This document shows, piece after piece, positions 43,701 to 52,228 of a stretch of DNA of 64,000 nucleotides (its first letter is position 1; each line of letters begins with the position of its first letter). This DNA comes from Saccharomonospora amisosensis (lineage in GTDB: Bacteria; Actinomycetota; Actinomycetes; Mycobacteriales; Pseudonocardiaceae). Made by a program: the position numbers and the translations under genes. The notes under the pieces were generated by a model, which saw nothing but the letters and a program-made list of their open reading frames with translations, made no database searches and had not been told where the DNA came from. The stretch lies in the NCBI RefSeq assembly GCF_011761185.1, contig NZ_JAAOYM010000001.1:2232001-2296000 (forward strand). Reading direction: 5' to 3'.

Positions 43701-44095
43701 TCGAACGCGAGCCCCGCAGGCTCGTCACCGAGTGCAGGCTCACCGACACGCCCGTCGCGGGCGGTGGCTACGCGGCCGCACTGCACAGCCCCGTCCTCGG
43801 CGACGTCGTCCTCCAGTCCGCGGCCGTGCTCGGCGTGTGGTTCCTCGACGCGGGCTGTCTGCCGCTCGCGATAGCGCGCTGGGAGTTCTTCGCGCCGCTG
43901 CCCGCCGGTGAGCCGTTCGTCGCCGTGGTCGGCAACCTCAGGGACGGCCCGATGACCGTCACGGTCGACGTGTCGGTGTGCGAGCCCGGCGGCGGTGTCC
44001 TGCAACGCTTGACCGACGTGACGATCGTGGCCACCGCGGACCTGCGGGCGAAGTTCGCCGAGGCGGTCCGGCTGCGCGAGACGGAGTCCCGATGA
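37751..44095 (+). CDS. Pfa-like iterative polyketide/fatty acid synthase, KS-AT-ACP-ACP-KR-DH
   Basis: A 2114-residue multidomain synthase. KS about 10-470 with Cys213 (DAACASS), His348 (EAHATGT) and His388 (IGHTKGA), and the SSDGRFKSIYAPRAEG segment typical of PfaA and HglE synthases. AT about 570-860 with Ser664 in GHSFGE. A PVTP repeat linker, two ACPs with Ser1176 and Ser1266 in GVDSIKRV, KR from about 1545 (TGGARGVT, Tyr1736 in ADYAMAN) and a C-terminal DH-like hotdog (DHRIGAHPVLPASAALG, LFHGPLLQG). It makes carrier-bound chains by repeated use of one module. Compared with PUFA synthases it has only one KS in the system and carries its own DH. GTG start at 37751 behind AAGGGAT. Confidence 0.93.
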   Translation: MKQHHPEQPARNPIAIVGVAGLFPMAHTYRDFWQNVVDAADCTEEVPPSRWRAEDYYDPDPSAPDKTYCTRGGFVPDVPFSPLEWGLPPKQLEVTTAVQLLSLGVARDLLSDAGAVGSDWYDPSRTGVVLGSAGPTTLSHPLAARLSTPVLRAVVRSCGLSEQDAEEIAARYVEAFPQWEENSFPGLLANVIAGRIANRLDLGGMNLTVDAACASSLSAVHIAIGELVSGRADMMITGGCDTENSIFGYMCFSKTQALSKSGRIRPFDDDADGTLVGEGIGMLALKRLADAQRDGDRVYAVIRGVGSSSDGRFKSIYAPRAEGQALALRRAYADAGVSPASIGLFEAHATGTRVGDRTELTALDELLREATDEKRFAAIGSVKSQIGHTKGAAGAASLIKLALSLYHKTLPPTINVDRPNTTVDFADSGFYLNTTTRPWIADPKRPVRRAAASAMGFGGTNFHVVVEEASADRAAIRTHHGTAKAHLWHAPDPESLLELLRSGAEPSRDIVPQEHARVGFASLGEAESLRATAIESLAADPAAESWSHPSGVFYRRRALPDVRIGALFAGQGSQYVDMGLSAVLNNPLVASAFDDANAAFAGAERTLAEVVFPPASFDGSTRADSDLVLRRTENAQPGIGALAAGQFRFLTALGLDCAGFLGHSFGELTALWAAGALDDAAFFALARARGLAMAPPADPDFDAGAMLALEADRTTVTELLSAHPGVSVCNHNAPDQVVVGGSTLAVAEVAAACKRHGIGATPLPVAAAFHTERVEHAVDAFAEALAGVEIGAPAKPVFANTAGATYGADADANRRNLAEQLRRPVEFVDGVRALRASGCTVFVEFGPKRVLSQLAERILGADEVLAIATDLGASIDSDLALRRAAVQLAVVGAPVHDINRFDAEPLQVPRPEGMTVTLTGHDYVPDSREAAYAAALDGAYQISTAEAAPVTPVTPVTPVTPPAGPIEAGPPAAPALPEPSAAIAPVGPPAADSRPEPPVADGFGELAAKHLDLHSRYVEGQLRIADGLVEALEHATTPGAQAAVEAVTGHSVAIGETHVRVNEILAALAERELGGTTAEHPAPGWSPPAARPEPATAPEPTTQPGPVRPPAAETPSVPRPRDTPQAAPAEAVAAAPVVGSGDVESVLVEVVAEKTGYPVELVDSSMDLEADLGVDSIKRVQILGALGERFPELPAVSPEQVGELRTVADVVGFLTAAPAEAVAAAPVVGSGDVESVLVEVVAEKTGYPVELVDSSMDLEADLGVDSIKRVQILGALGERFPELPAVSPEQVGELRTVADVVRFLTAAPADTEQPPASTVEPVAAPPEITRLHLELTRLPAVDEVRGAYAADPVAVVTSGRLAETLERRGWQVVLLERDLSWDAATAERMLAEQVGKLGRIDLCLVTLAARDWAAATETLAGTLLLAKHVLPKLTETAGGGRAAFVTVTRLDGGLGHHGTAAEADAMLGGVAGLVKTLRHEEPSVFSRSVDLAPELPEGTVADLLLAEISDADLTTTEVGIDAEGRRWTPRFAERDDELEPAAELADDEVLVVTGGARGVTAACVRALADRCGGEYLLLGRTHHGDLPSWAEGVAEGGLKPALIEAMRAEGGELTPREIERRYRELLARREIQETLDALRASGARATYVAVDVTDAAAVRAALAEHAPRVTGVVHGAGALADARLADKTPEAVRTVLGAKLTGLRAVLDALSSAPLRHLLLFASVAGVYGNTGQADYAMANQALGRLAATWKRSEPGRRVTAIDWGAWDGGMVTPELREVFLARGVPLLPPDTGARMFTEQFATTRHDDVEVLAGPATTLSEPPVAAPTPGLLARRDIATVAADPVIADHRIGAHPVLPASAALGWMASIVERANPGLKVVEVRGFDVQRGIVFDGGQEPEYWLHAEPGEVDADDRLVVPAAVLSGPDGARQSHYRAVFVLSPEPAPGPTLPGYVVGEGPENGLCTYADADLFHGPLLQGVRRILEREPRRLVTECRLTDTPVAGGGYAAALHSPVLGDVVLQSAAVLGVWFLDAGCLPLAIARWEFFAPLPAGEPFVAVVGNLRDGPMTVTVDVSVCEPGGGVLQRLTDVTIVATADLRAKFAEAVRLRETESR
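40595..40630 (+). repeat. Nine-base tandem repeat encoding a PVT linker
   Basis: Four copies of CCCGTCACG encode (PVT)4 in the AT-ACP linker at about residues 949-960. This flexible Pro/Thr hinge is likely to differ in copy number between strains. Confidence 0.85.
41126..41395 (+). repeat. 270-bp ACP-coding direct repeat, copy 1
   Basis: This unit encodes the first ACP and its linker (90 residues). It is followed head-to-tail by a second copy at 41396-41665 with a single visible difference (G at 41384 against C at 41654). Codons here switch to G/T-ending forms (GTG, TTG, GAT, TCG) while both flanks use C/G-ending GTC, CTC and GAC, so the unit has a different origin or history from the rest of the gene. 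Confidence 0.92.
41396..41665 (+). repeat. 270-bp ACP-coding direct repeat, copy 2
   Basis: Second ACP unit, practically identical to copy 1. Near-identity at synonymous sites shows a recent duplication or ongoing gene conversion. The unusual codon use ends at its 3' border, where GCCGCCCCTGCGGAC resumes the style of the gene. Confidence 0.92.
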
Positions 44096-46179
44096 CCACC
44101 ACCTTCGACGACGCCCTCGCCTTCGACGGCGAGGCCTTCGACGCCCTCGCCCCGCTGACCGCCCCCGAGGCGCGCGCCGCGGCACCCGCCGCCACACCCG
44201 GAGCTGCCGGTGGCGGCCATGTCCTGCGCCGGATCCGCGAGAGCGTCGTCGCCGCCCACGCCTCGGCGCTCGGCGCCCAGGAGGCGCTGCAGCGGCTGCG
44301 TATCGCCCGGATCGCGGTCGCCACCCCCGAGGCGGTCCCACCGCAGCGGCGACGGGTGTTCCTGGCGACGGCGCAGCGCACGGACAGCCATGGCCTCGCC
44401 GTGCTGTCGACCTCGATGGACAGGCTCGCGCCGCGCGAGCTGCCCGCGCCCGCCACCACAGAGGGCGCGTTCAAACCCCTCGCCCGCACCGCGGCGACCC
44501 GGCTGGGCCACGCCGAACTGGAGAAGCTGCGTGAAGGTGACATGGCGGGGGTGTTCGGCGCGGCCTACGACCAGCGCGGCGACAATCCCCAGGTCCGGCT
44601 GCTGAGCACCACGCAAGGGCTGGTGACCGATGTGCTCGGCGTCGACCGCGGGGCAGGCAGGTGGAACCGCGGCGCGCTGCGGGCGCGCTGCGTGCTGCCC
44701 GGTGCGCCCAGCGACCCGGTGGCGGCAGTGCTGGAGGCCGTCGCCCAGGCCGCGCAGGTGTTCGCGCTTCAGGCGGGGCTGCACCTGTGCTTCGCCGATG
44801 CCGCATTCGAGTTCGGTCCCGCCGAGGTCGAGCTCACCGAGGCGCTGCCGGACGCTCCGGCCGAGCTGAGCATCGAGGTGTCCGACGTGGACATGATCCC
44901 CCGGCCCTGGCTCACCGCCGAGGCGGAGCTGACCGTATCGGGGGTCGTCGCGGCCAGAGTGCACGGGTTGCGGCTGGAAGTCAGAGAGCGGCCGGGCGTG
45001 CCGGTGGGACCCGAGACCGGCGGCGTGGTGCCGCGGTTCCTCGGCCGCCGCAACGCCCAGGGTGAACCGGCCCTGCTCGGTGAGTTCCACATGATCCACA
45101 GCTCGCGGGGAGACCTGGCCATCATCCTCGGGCCCGAGTTCGCCCACTATGCGGGTAGGCGCGCCACCCGCATGCCCAGCGGCGGTCTGCGCCTTTGCGA
45201 CCGGCTCATGACAGTGGAAGGCACGCGCCACCAGCTGCAGGCGGGACGTGCCGTCAGCGAGTACGACTCGCCGGCCGACTGCTGGTACTACCTGGAGTCG
45301 GCCAACGCGTCGATGCCCAACGTCATCTACATGGAAACGTCGCTGCAGTCGGCGCTGCTGCTCGGCTACTACCTCGGGGCGACCCTGACCGACCCGCAGG
45401 AGGACTACAGCCTGCGCAACCTCGACGGCACAGCCACCGTGCTGCGCGAGGTCGACCTGCGGGACTGCACGATCCAGCAGCGTTCCGAGCTGCTGAGCAC
45501 CAGCGTCCTGAGCGGTGCGGTGCTGCAGAGCTTCTCCTACGAGCTCAGCGTCGACGGCGAACCGTTCTACCGGGGCGAGTCGCTGTTCGGGTTTTTCTCC
45601 GAGCAGGCGCTGGCCAATCAGACCGGTCTCGACGGCGGCGGGTACGTGCCGACCTGGCTGGAACGCCAGCTCGTCACCCCGCCCGTACGGACCATCGAGG
45701 TCGGAGCGCGCGGGCCGCATGGTCCGGCCCGCAACACCGGTCACCTGCACCTGCTCGATCATGTGCAGGTCGTCGATGACGGTGGCGACTACGGCCGAGG
45801 CTACCTACGCGCCGTGCGCCCGGTGCGCGAGGACGACTGGTTCTTCCGTCGCCACTTCCATCTCGACCCGGTGATGCCCGGCTCGCTCGGGGTGGAGGCG
45901 GTGATCCAGGCGATGCAGGAGTGGCTCGTCGACTCCGGTCTTGCCGCGGACCTGCCTGAGCCGGAGTTCGTGCTGCCCGCCGGTGTGCCCATGACGTGGC
46001 GCTACCGGGGTCAGATTCTGGCCACCGACAAGGAGATGACGTTGGAGGTGCACCTCAAGGACGTGCGTGCCGACCACGAGCGGGTCACCGTCATCGGCGA
46101 CGCGAGTGTGTGGAAGCCGGGTATGCGTATCTACCACCTGGAGAACGTGGCTGTGGAGCTCCGCGGAGCGCGGTCATGA
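44092..46179 (+). CDS. Pfa-type double FabA-like dehydratase (PfaC DH region without KS/CLF)
   Basis: A 695-residue protein resembling the dehydratase half of PfaC. The last third contains RHFHLDPVMPGSLGVEA, in which His588 aligns with the catalytic His of FabA (HF..DPVMPG). An upstream hotdog repeat includes HSSRGDLAIILGPEFAHYAG and RMPSGGLRLCDRLM. In PUFA synthases these domains dehydrate 3-hydroxyacyl-ACP and can isomerise the double bond. The ketosynthase and chain-length-factor domains normally fused ahead of them in PfaC are absent, so elongation must rely on the single KS of the upstream synthase. ATGA overlap with the synthase. Confidence 0.87.
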   Translation: MTTTFDDALAFDGEAFDALAPLTAPEARAAAPAATPGAAGGGHVLRRIRESVVAAHASALGAQEALQRLRIARIAVATPEAVPPQRRRVFLATAQRTDSHGLAVLSTSMDRLAPRELPAPATTEGAFKPLARTAATRLGHAELEKLREGDMAGVFGAAYDQRGDNPQVRLLSTTQGLVTDVLGVDRGAGRWNRGALRARCVLPGAPSDPVAAVLEAVAQAAQVFALQAGLHLCFADAAFEFGPAEVELTEALPDAPAELSIEVSDVDMIPRPWLTAEAELTVSGVVAARVHGLRLEVRERPGVPVGPETGGVVPRFLGRRNAQGEPALLGEFHMIHSSRGDLAIILGPEFAHYAGRRATRMPSGGLRLCDRLMTVEGTRHQLQAGRAVSEYDSPADCWYYLESANASMPNVIYMETSLQSALLLGYYLGATLTDPQEDYSLRNLDGTATVLREVDLRDCTIQQRSELLSTSVLSGAVLQSFSYELSVDGEPFYRGESLFGFFSEQALANQTGLDGGGYVPTWLERQLVTPPVRTIEVGARGPHGPARNTGHLHLLDHVQVVDDGGDYGRGYLRAVRPVREDDWFFRRHFHLDPVMPGSLGVEAVIQAMQEWLVDSGLAADLPEPEFVLPAGVPMTWRYRGQILATDKEMTLEVHLKDVRADHERVTVIGDASVWKPGMRIYHLENVAVELRGARS

Positions 46180-47756
46180 CCGCGGCGCAGGCCCTCGCCA
46201 GAACCCCCGGCGAGCTCTACGGGGTGCTGGCCGAGCTCGCGGCGCCGTGCTACGTGCTCGATCACGGTGGCGCGGCGGCGACCACCGACGAACGCGCGGC
46301 GAGAGCGGCCGGTGCCAGGGTGCTGGCCGCGGCCCCGCCGGTGGCGCCCGAGCGCCTGGGCTCCCCGGAGTTCCGGCGTGACCACGGCGTGCGTTACGCC
46401 TACATGAGCGGTGCCATGGCCAACGGCATCGCATCGGAGCGGCTCGTCGTCGCGATGGCGAAGGCAGGCCACCTGGCCTCCTACGGCGCGGCCTCGAGCG
46501 TCCCGGACACCGTCGACGCCGCGCTCGACACCATCAGCAGGCAGGTCGCGGGTGCGCCGTTCGCCTGCAACCTCATCCACAGCCCGAGCGAGCCCGCGAT
46601 GGAACGGTCCACCGTGGACCTGTGCCTTCGGCACCGGGTGAGGTGTGTCGAGGCATCGGCCTTCCTCGACCTCACGCCGCAGATCGTGCGCTACCGCGCC
46701 GCCGGTCTCAGCCGCGGTGCGGACGGCAGTGTCCACATCGGGCACCGCGTGGTCGCCAAGGTGTCCAGGGCCGAGGTGGCCGAACGGTTCCTCCGGCCCG
46801 CCCCCGAGGAGACCCTGCGCGAACTGGTCTCGGCCGGTGCCATCACCGGTGAGCAGGCTGAGCTGGCCCGCACCGTTCCCATGGCCGACGACATCACCGC
46901 CGAGGCCGACTCGGGCGGGCACACCGACCGTCGCCCGCTCACCGTGCTACTGCCCGAGCTGATCAGGGCGCGTGACGCCGTGCAGGCCGACCTCGGTTAC
47001 CGCAGGCCGGTACGCGTCGGCGCCGCGGGCGGGATCGGCACCCCCGACGCCGCCTACGCGGCCTTCGCGATGGGCGCCGCCTACGTCGTCACCGGCTCCA
47101 TCAACCAGGCCGCCGTCGAGTCGGGCCAGTCGGCGGCGGTCAAGCGGCTGCTCGCCACCGCCGACGTCGCCGACTGCGAGATGGCCCCGTCCTCCGACAT
47201 GTTCGAGCTCGGCGTCGACGTGCAGGTGCTCAAACGCGGCACGCTGTTCGCCAGTAGAGCCAAGAAGCTCTACGAGCTGTACCGCTCGTGCGCCGGAGTC
47301 GACGACATCCCGGCCGAACAGCGGGCCGAGCTGGAGGCCAAGGTGTTCCGGCGCCCGCTGGCCGACGTGTGGCAGGAGACCGTGGCCTACTTCGCCGAGC
47401 GGGACCCTGCCCAGATTGAGCGGGCGCAGGACGACCCGAAGCGGAGGATGGCGCTCACCTTCCGCTGGTACCTCGGCCTGTCGTCGCGGTGGAGCATGAC
47501 CGGCGATCCCGAACGGTCTGCGGACTACCAGGTGTGGTGCGGCCCCGCCATGGGCGCGTTCAACGCCTGGGCATCGGGCACCTACCTCGCACCGGTCGAG
47601 AACCGCAACGTCGCGGAGCTGGCCGGGCAGCTCATGCGCGGCGCTGCCTTCGCGGGCAGGGTCGCCGCGTTGCGTGTCGCGGGCGTACGGCTGCCGACGG
47701 CCTGCGCCCGCTACCGCCCGGTTCCCTCCACCGGGCAGATTGGAGAGATCCCGTGA
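46176..47756 (+). CDS. PfaD-type trans-acting enoyl reductase
   Basis: A 526-residue FMN-dependent TIM-barrel protein of the PfaD/nitronate monooxygenase class. Marks: [40 protein letters not shown], the flavin phosphate loop [20 protein letters not shown] and [17 protein letters not shown]. It reduces enoyl-ACP in cycles selected by the synthase, giving full saturation or leaving double bonds. Together with the two upstream genes it makes a complete reducing cycle. ATGA overlap with the dehydratase gene. Confidence 0.93.
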   Translation: MTAAQALARTPGELYGVLAELAAPCYVLDHGGAAATTDERAARAAGARVLAAAPPVAPERLGSPEFRRDHGVRYAYMSGAMANGIASERLVVAMAKAGHLASYGAASSVPDTVDAALDTISRQVAGAPFACNLIHSPSEPAMERSTVDLCLRHRVRCVEASAFLDLTPQIVRYRAAGLSRGADGSVHIGHRVVAKVSRAEVAERFLRPAPEETLRELVSAGAITGEQAELARTVPMADDITAEADSGGHTDRRPLTVLLPELIRARDAVQADLGYRRPVRVGAAGGIGTPDAAYAAFAMGAAYVVTGSINQAAVESGQSAAVKRLLATADVADCEMAPSSDMFELGVDVQVLKRGTLFASRAKKLYELYRSCAGVDDIPAEQRAELEAKVFRRPLADVWQETVAYFAERDPAQIERAQDDPKRRMALTFRWYLGLSSRWSMTGDPERSADYQVWCGPAMGAFNAWASGTYLAPVENRNVAELAGQLMRGAAFAGRVAALRVAGVRLPTACARYRPVPSTGQIGEIP

Positions 47757-49459
47757 CCACCAGGCAAGGCTCGGTTTGGCTGCTCTGCCCCGGCTGCGGG
47801 GAGATGATCTACGGCCGCAGCTTCGACCGCGCGGACAAAGTGTGCCCCCTGTGCGGCCACCACGCGGCACTCAACGCCCCCCAACGGCTCGCCCAGTTGC
47901 TCGACGAAGGCTCCATGCGGGTACTCGACCACACGATCCCCGACAGCGACCCACTCGGGTTCGCCGACACTGAGCCCTATCCGGAACGCCTGCGCAAGGC
48001 GCGGATCCGCACCGGGCTCGACGAGGCGGCCGTGTGCGCGCGCGGCGCCATCGAAGGCCATCCGGTCATCGTGGCCGTGCTGGATTTCCGCTTCCTCGGC
48101 GGCAGCCTCAGCGCCGCCGTGGGCGAGGCGATCACGCAGGCCGCCGAGCAGGCGTTGCGAGAACGCACCCCGCTGGTGCTCGTCACCGCCTCAGGTGGTG
48201 CCCGCATGCAGGAAGGTGTGCTCGCGCTCATGCAGATGGCCAAGACCAGCCAGGCGCTGGGGCAGCTCGACGAGGCGGGCGTGCTGACGGTCACCATCGT
48301 GACCGACCCTACGTTCGGTGGTGTGGCCGCCTCGTTCGCGACCCTGAGCGACGTGATCATCGCCGAGCCAGGCGCGCGCCTGGGTTTCGCGGGCCGCAGA
48401 GTCATCGAGCAGACCATCAGGGAGTCGCTGCCAGCCGACTTCCAGACGGCGGAGTTCCTGCTGGAGCACGGCATCGTCGACGCGATCCGGCCCCGCCACG
48501 AGCTGCGGTCAACGCTGGCCCGGCTACTCTCCGCCGCCACACGTAGCGGTGCCGCCCATGCCGGCGCGCGGGAACCGGCCACCGCGCTGGTCACCGATCC
48601 GGGGGAGCTGGCCGACCGGCACCCGTGGGAGACCGTCCGGGCCGCCCGCAGCCTCGACCGACCATCCACTCTGGACTACATCGGTATGCTGGTGAGCGAA
48701 TTCGTCGAGTTGCACGGCGACCGGCTCGGCTCCGACTGCCCCGCCGTCGTCGGCGGTGTCGGCTACCTCGCCGACGTGCCGATCGTCGTGATCGGCACAC
48801 AGAAGGGCCACACCGCGGCCGAGCTGACCGAGCGCGGCTACGGTATGCCCAGCCCCGCAGGCTATCGCAAGGCGGCGCGGCTCATGCGGCTCGCCGCGAA
48901 GCTGGGCCTTCCCGTCGTCACCTTGATCGACACCGCCGGTGCGCACCCCGGCGCGGACGCTGAACGCAACGGGCAGTCCGTCGCCATCGCCGAGAACCTG
49001 CGACTCATGGCGGGCCTTCCGGTGCCCACGGTGGCCGTCGTCATCGGCGAGGGCGGCAGCGGGGGAGCGCTCGCCCTCGCTGTCACGAACCAGGTGCTGA
49101 TGTGTTCCAACGCCGTCTACTCGGTGATCAGCCCAGAAGGGTGTGCCTCGATCCTGTGGAAGGACACCGAGGCCGCGCCACGCGCGGCCGAGGCCCTGCG
49201 CGTCGATGCGCGCAGTCTGCTGGAACTCGGTGTGATCGATGGCGTGGTTCCCGAGCCGCACGGAGGCAGCGGCGCCGACCACGCGGCCGCCGCCTCGGCG
49301 CTGCGGGAGGCACTGACCGGCGTCCTGCACGAGTTGATGCCCCTGGACGCGATGACCATCGTCGTCGACCGCCGGGCTCGGTTCCGCCGTTTCGGCATGG
49401 CGCCGAACGTGGAGGACGCACAAGACATCGAGGATGCCGAGCAGAGGGAGACCGCGTGA
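47753..49459 (+). CDS. accDA: Acetyl-CoA carboxylase carboxyltransferase, fused beta-alpha (AccDA)
   Basis: A 568-residue fusion of AccD (about 1-285) and AccA (about 310-568). The N-terminal zinc ribbon has Cys pairs in LLCPGCGEM and VCPLCGHH; the beta active site shows [19 protein letters not shown]; the alpha half shows [17 protein letters not shown] and [14 protein letters not shown]. It transfers CO2 to acetyl-CoA to form malonyl-CoA. The usual actinobacterial enzymes are single-chain propionyl-type AccD, so this bacterial-type fusion is a dedicated extender supply for the synthase. GTGA overlap with the PfaD gene. Confidence 0.94.
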   Translation: MTTRQGSVWLLCPGCGEMIYGRSFDRADKVCPLCGHHAALNAPQRLAQLLDEGSMRVLDHTIPDSDPLGFADTEPYPERLRKARIRTGLDEAAVCARGAIEGHPVIVAVLDFRFLGGSLSAAVGEAITQAAEQALRERTPLVLVTASGGARMQEGVLALMQMAKTSQALGQLDEAGVLTVTIVTDPTFGGVAASFATLSDVIIAEPGARLGFAGRRVIEQTIRESLPADFQTAEFLLEHGIVDAIRPRHELRSTLARLLSAATRSGAAHAGAREPATALVTDPGELADRHPWETVRAARSLDRPSTLDYIGMLVSEFVELHGDRLGSDCPAVVGGVGYLADVPIVVIGTQKGHTAAELTERGYGMPSPAGYRKAARLMRLAAKLGLPVVTLIDTAGAHPGADAERNGQSVAIAENLRLMAGLPVPTVAVVIGEGGSGGALALAVTNQVLMCSNAVYSVISPEGCASILWKDTEAAPRAAEALRVDARSLLELGVIDGVVPEPHGGSGADHAAAASALREALTGVLHELMPLDAMTIVVDRRARFRRFGMAPNVEDAQDIEDAEQRETA

Positions 49460-49938
49460 CCACCAACCCCGAACCCGCCGAGCGTCTCCTGTTCGCCTTG
49501 CGCGACAACGTGGTCGCGCTCGCTACCCAGACACCCCACCCGCCTAGCTGGATCAGGGTGGCCGTGGGCGACACGGCACTGGAGCTGTCCTGGGACGGCG
49601 TCCCCAACCCGGTCCAGGTTCCCGAGCACGCCGCGCCGCCGGAGACCGAGGCCGCCGCACAGGAGGAGCCTGACGAGCAGGGGGAGGGCACCCAGCACAT
49701 CGAGGCCCCCACCGTCGGCGTGTTCTACCGTGCGCCCGAGCCCGGTGCGACGCCGTTCGTGTCCGTCGGCGACACGGTCACCGCCGGCCAGCAGGTCGGG
49801 ATCGTCGAGGCGATGAAGCTGATGATCCCGGTGCTGGCCGACCGCGCGGGGCGGGTCACGGAGATCCTCGTCCCCGACGCCACGCCCGTCGAGTACGGGG
49901 AGCCACTGCTGGCCTGGGTTCCGGTGGGAGCCGGCTGA
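49456..49938 (+). CDS. accB: Biotin carboxyl carrier protein of acetyl-CoA carboxylase (AccB)
   Basis: A 160-residue carrier: N-terminal helix-rich region, an acidic Glu/Pro linker at about 55-80 and the biotinyl domain with [10 protein letters not shown] as modification site, followed by [10 protein letters not shown]. Position between accDA and the biotin carboxylase gene, with overlaps on both sides, shows that it belongs to that enzyme. It differs from the carrier at 5.3 kb, which has ETMKLMN. Confidence 0.94.
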   Translation: MTTNPEPAERLLFALRDNVVALATQTPHPPSWIRVAVGDTALELSWDGVPNPVQVPEHAAPPETEAAAQEEPDEQGEGTQHIEAPTVGVFYRAPEPGATPFVSVGDTVTAGQQVGIVEAMKLMIPVLADRAGRVTEILVPDATPVEYGEPLLAWVPVGAG

Positions 49939-51296
49939 TGGTGGACACGGTGCTCATCGCCAACCGCGGCGAGATCGCACTGCGCATCGCGCGCACGTGC
50001 CGCAGGCTGGGGCTGCGGACGGTCGCCGTGTACTCGACGGCTGACCGCGACTCCGGCGTCGTCCGCTTCGCCGACGAGGCGGTGCACATCGGCCCGCCCG
50101 CGCCCAAGCGCAGCTACCTCAGCATTCCGGCGATCATCGAGGCCGCGCGCAGGACCGGAGCCGACGCCATTCACCCCGGTTACGGTTTCTTGTCTGAGAA
50201 CCCCGACTTCGCAGAGGTGTGCGAGGACGAGGGGCTGGTCTTCGTGGGGCCGCCCGCTCAGGTTATGCACAGGCTCGGTGACAAGGCGATGGCCAGGGCG
50301 CTGATGGTGGACGCAGGCCTGCCACTGCTGCCGGGAGTCACGTCGGCCGTGGAGCAGGCCGCCGACGCCGAGGAACTGGCGGACGACATCGGCTACCCGG
50401 TGATCATCAAGGCGGTTGCCGGCGGTGGCGGTCGGGGCATGCGCGTGGTTCGCGACCGGGCGGATCTCGCCGCGGCGTACCACCAGACGCGCGCGGGTGC
50501 GCAAGCTGTCTTCGGCGACGGCAGAGTCTACGTCGAACGTTACCTCGAGTCGGCGCGGCACGTGGAGGTCCAGGTGCTCGCCGACCGCTACGGCGACGCC
50601 GTGCACCTCGGTGCCCGTGACTGCTCGGTGCAGCGCAGGCATCAGAAACTCGTCGAGGAGTCGCCCGCGCCCGGGCTCGCCCCCGGCGGCCTCGCCGAGC
50701 TCGGCGAGGCCGCGGTCAAGGCCGCGCGCATGGCGGGCTACGTCGGAGCTGGAACGTTCGAGTTCCTCGTTGACGCGCACGGACGGTACTACTTCATGGA
50801 GGTCAACTGCAGGCTCCAGGTCGAGCACCCGGTGACGGAACTGGTGACCGGGCTCGACCTCGTGGCCGAGCAGTTGCGGATCGCGAGTGGTGAGCAGCTG
50901 GGCTACGCACAGCGGGACATCACCGTGCGGGGCTGTGCCATCGAGTGCCGCGTCAACGCCGAGGACCCCGCGCGTGGTTTCGCGCCCGCCGCGGGCCAGG
51001 TCACGGAGTTCATCCCTCCGGGAGGGCCTTTCGTGCGCGTGGACACCCACCTGACGAGCGGCTACCGCATTCCCGCGGACTACGATTCCCTGCTCGCCAA
51101 AGTGGTGGTGTGGGGCGGCGATCGGGAGACGGCGATCGCGTCGATGCGAGCCGCGCTGAGTGAGCTGGTGGTGCGTGGGCCCGGGGTGGCGACCACGGCG
51201 CCGTTTCTGCGGGAGCTGCTCGCCGATTCCCGGTTCGCGGCAGCGACGCACGACACCTCGCTAGTGGGGACCGTGCTGTTCGGGAGCGCGGCGTGA
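49938..51296 (+). CDS. accC: Biotin carboxylase of acetyl-CoA carboxylase (AccC)
   Basis: A 452-residue biotin carboxylase: VLIANRGEIALRIARTCRRL start, KAVAGGGGRGMRVV ATP lid, DCSVQRRHQKLVEESPAP and MEVNCRLQVEHPVTEL catalytic segments. Its ATG shares a base with the accB stop (TGATG). It completes a malonyl-CoA-forming enzyme encoded inside the lipid cluster. Confidence 0.95.
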   Translation: MVDTVLIANRGEIALRIARTCRRLGLRTVAVYSTADRDSGVVRFADEAVHIGPPAPKRSYLSIPAIIEAARRTGADAIHPGYGFLSENPDFAEVCEDEGLVFVGPPAQVMHRLGDKAMARALMVDAGLPLLPGVTSAVEQAADAEELADDIGYPVIIKAVAGGGGRGMRVVRDRADLAAAYHQTRAGAQAVFGDGRVYVERYLESARHVEVQVLADRYGDAVHLGARDCSVQRRHQKLVEESPAPGLAPGGLAELGEAAVKAARMAGYVGAGTFEFLVDAHGRYYFMEVNCRLQVEHPVTELVTGLDLVAEQLRIASGEQLGYAQRDITVRGCAIECRVNAEDPARGFAPAAGQVTEFIPPGGPFVRVDTHLTSGYRIPADYDSLLAKVVVWGGDRETAIASMRAALSELVVRGPGVATTAPFLRELLADSRFAAATHDTSLVGTVLFGSAA

Positions 51297-52228
51297 ACCT
51301 CGAACTGGTGGTGGCCGCGAAGAAGCCGGTCGCCGACGGAGTCGTGCTACTCGATCTGCGACCGCGTGGCTGCCTGTCGCTACCGCAGTGGCAGCCGGGT
51401 GCGCACATCGACCTCGTGTTGGGCAACGGCCTGGTGCGGCAGTACTCGTTGTGCGGGGACCCCGCCGACCGCTCCCGGTACCTGCTGGCCGTGCTGCGCG
51501 AACCGCGGGGCAGGGGTGGTTCGCGGCACGTGCACGATCGGCTCGCCGCCGGCGACATGGTCGAGGTGGGCGGGCCGAGAAACCATTTCCCGCTGGTGGC
51601 GGCCGAGCGCTACCTGTTCCTCGCGGGCGGGATCGGCATCACGCCACTGCTGCCGATGGTCGCGGCGGCTGATGCTCGGGGCGCAGCCTGGCGACTCGTC
51701 TACGGAGGCCGGACCCGGGCGGCCATGGCCTTCCACGCCGACCTCGCCAACCGCTTTCCCGGCCGGGTTGTGGTGTGTCCGCAGGACGAAACGGGCCTGC
51801 TCGACCTCGAGGCCGAGTTGAGTACGCCTCGGCCGGGCACGGTTGTGTATTGCTGCGGCCCCGAACCGATGCTGGCGGCGGTGGAACGGGCGTGTGCAGG
51901 CTGGCCACCGGGCGCCCTGCACGTCGAGCGGTTCGCCCCGAAACCGCACGGTGGCACCGCCGAGGCGTTCGAGGTGGAGCTGGCGGGCTCCGGCAGGGTG
52001 CTGAGCGTGCCCGCGGACCGGACGGTGCTGCAGGTGCTGGAGGCTGCCGGAGTGCTCGTGCTGTCCTCGTGTGAGGAGGGCACGTGCGGAACCTGTGAGA
52101 CGGGGGTGCTCGAGGGAGTGCCCGACCACAGGGACAGCGTGCTCACCGACGCGGAGCGGGCCGAGGGTCGTTCGCTCATGGTTTGCGTGTCACGCTCCCG
52201 CACACCCAGGCTGGTGCTGGACCTGTGA
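51293..52228 (+). CDS. FMN/2Fe-2S oxygenase reductase (phthalate dioxygenase reductase family)
   Basis: A 311-residue reductase: FMN-binding barrel with RQYSLCGDPADRSRY, NAD-binding AGGIGITPLLPM and CCGPEPML, and a C-terminal plant-type 2Fe-2S domain with SSCEEGTCGTCETG plus a later Cys in MVCVSRS. It moves electrons from NADH to an oxygenase. The obvious partners are the P450 at 26.2 kb and the desaturase at 24.1 kb, the only O2-dependent enzymes of the cluster. GTGA overlap with accC; it is the last gene before the island boundary repeat. Confidence 0.92.
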   Translation: MNLELVVAAKKPVADGVVLLDLRPRGCLSLPQWQPGAHIDLVLGNGLVRQYSLCGDPADRSRYLLAVLREPRGRGGSRHVHDRLAAGDMVEVGGPRNHFPLVAAERYLFLAGGIGITPLLPMVAAADARGAAWRLVYGGRTRAAMAFHADLANRFPGRVVVCPQDETGLLDLEAELSTPRPGTVVYCCGPEPMLAAVERACAGWPPGALHVERFAPKPHGGTAEAFEVELAGSGRVLSVPADRTVLQVLEAAGVLVLSSCEEGTCGTCETGVLEGVPDHRDSVLTDAERAEGRSLMVCVSRSRTPRLVLDL

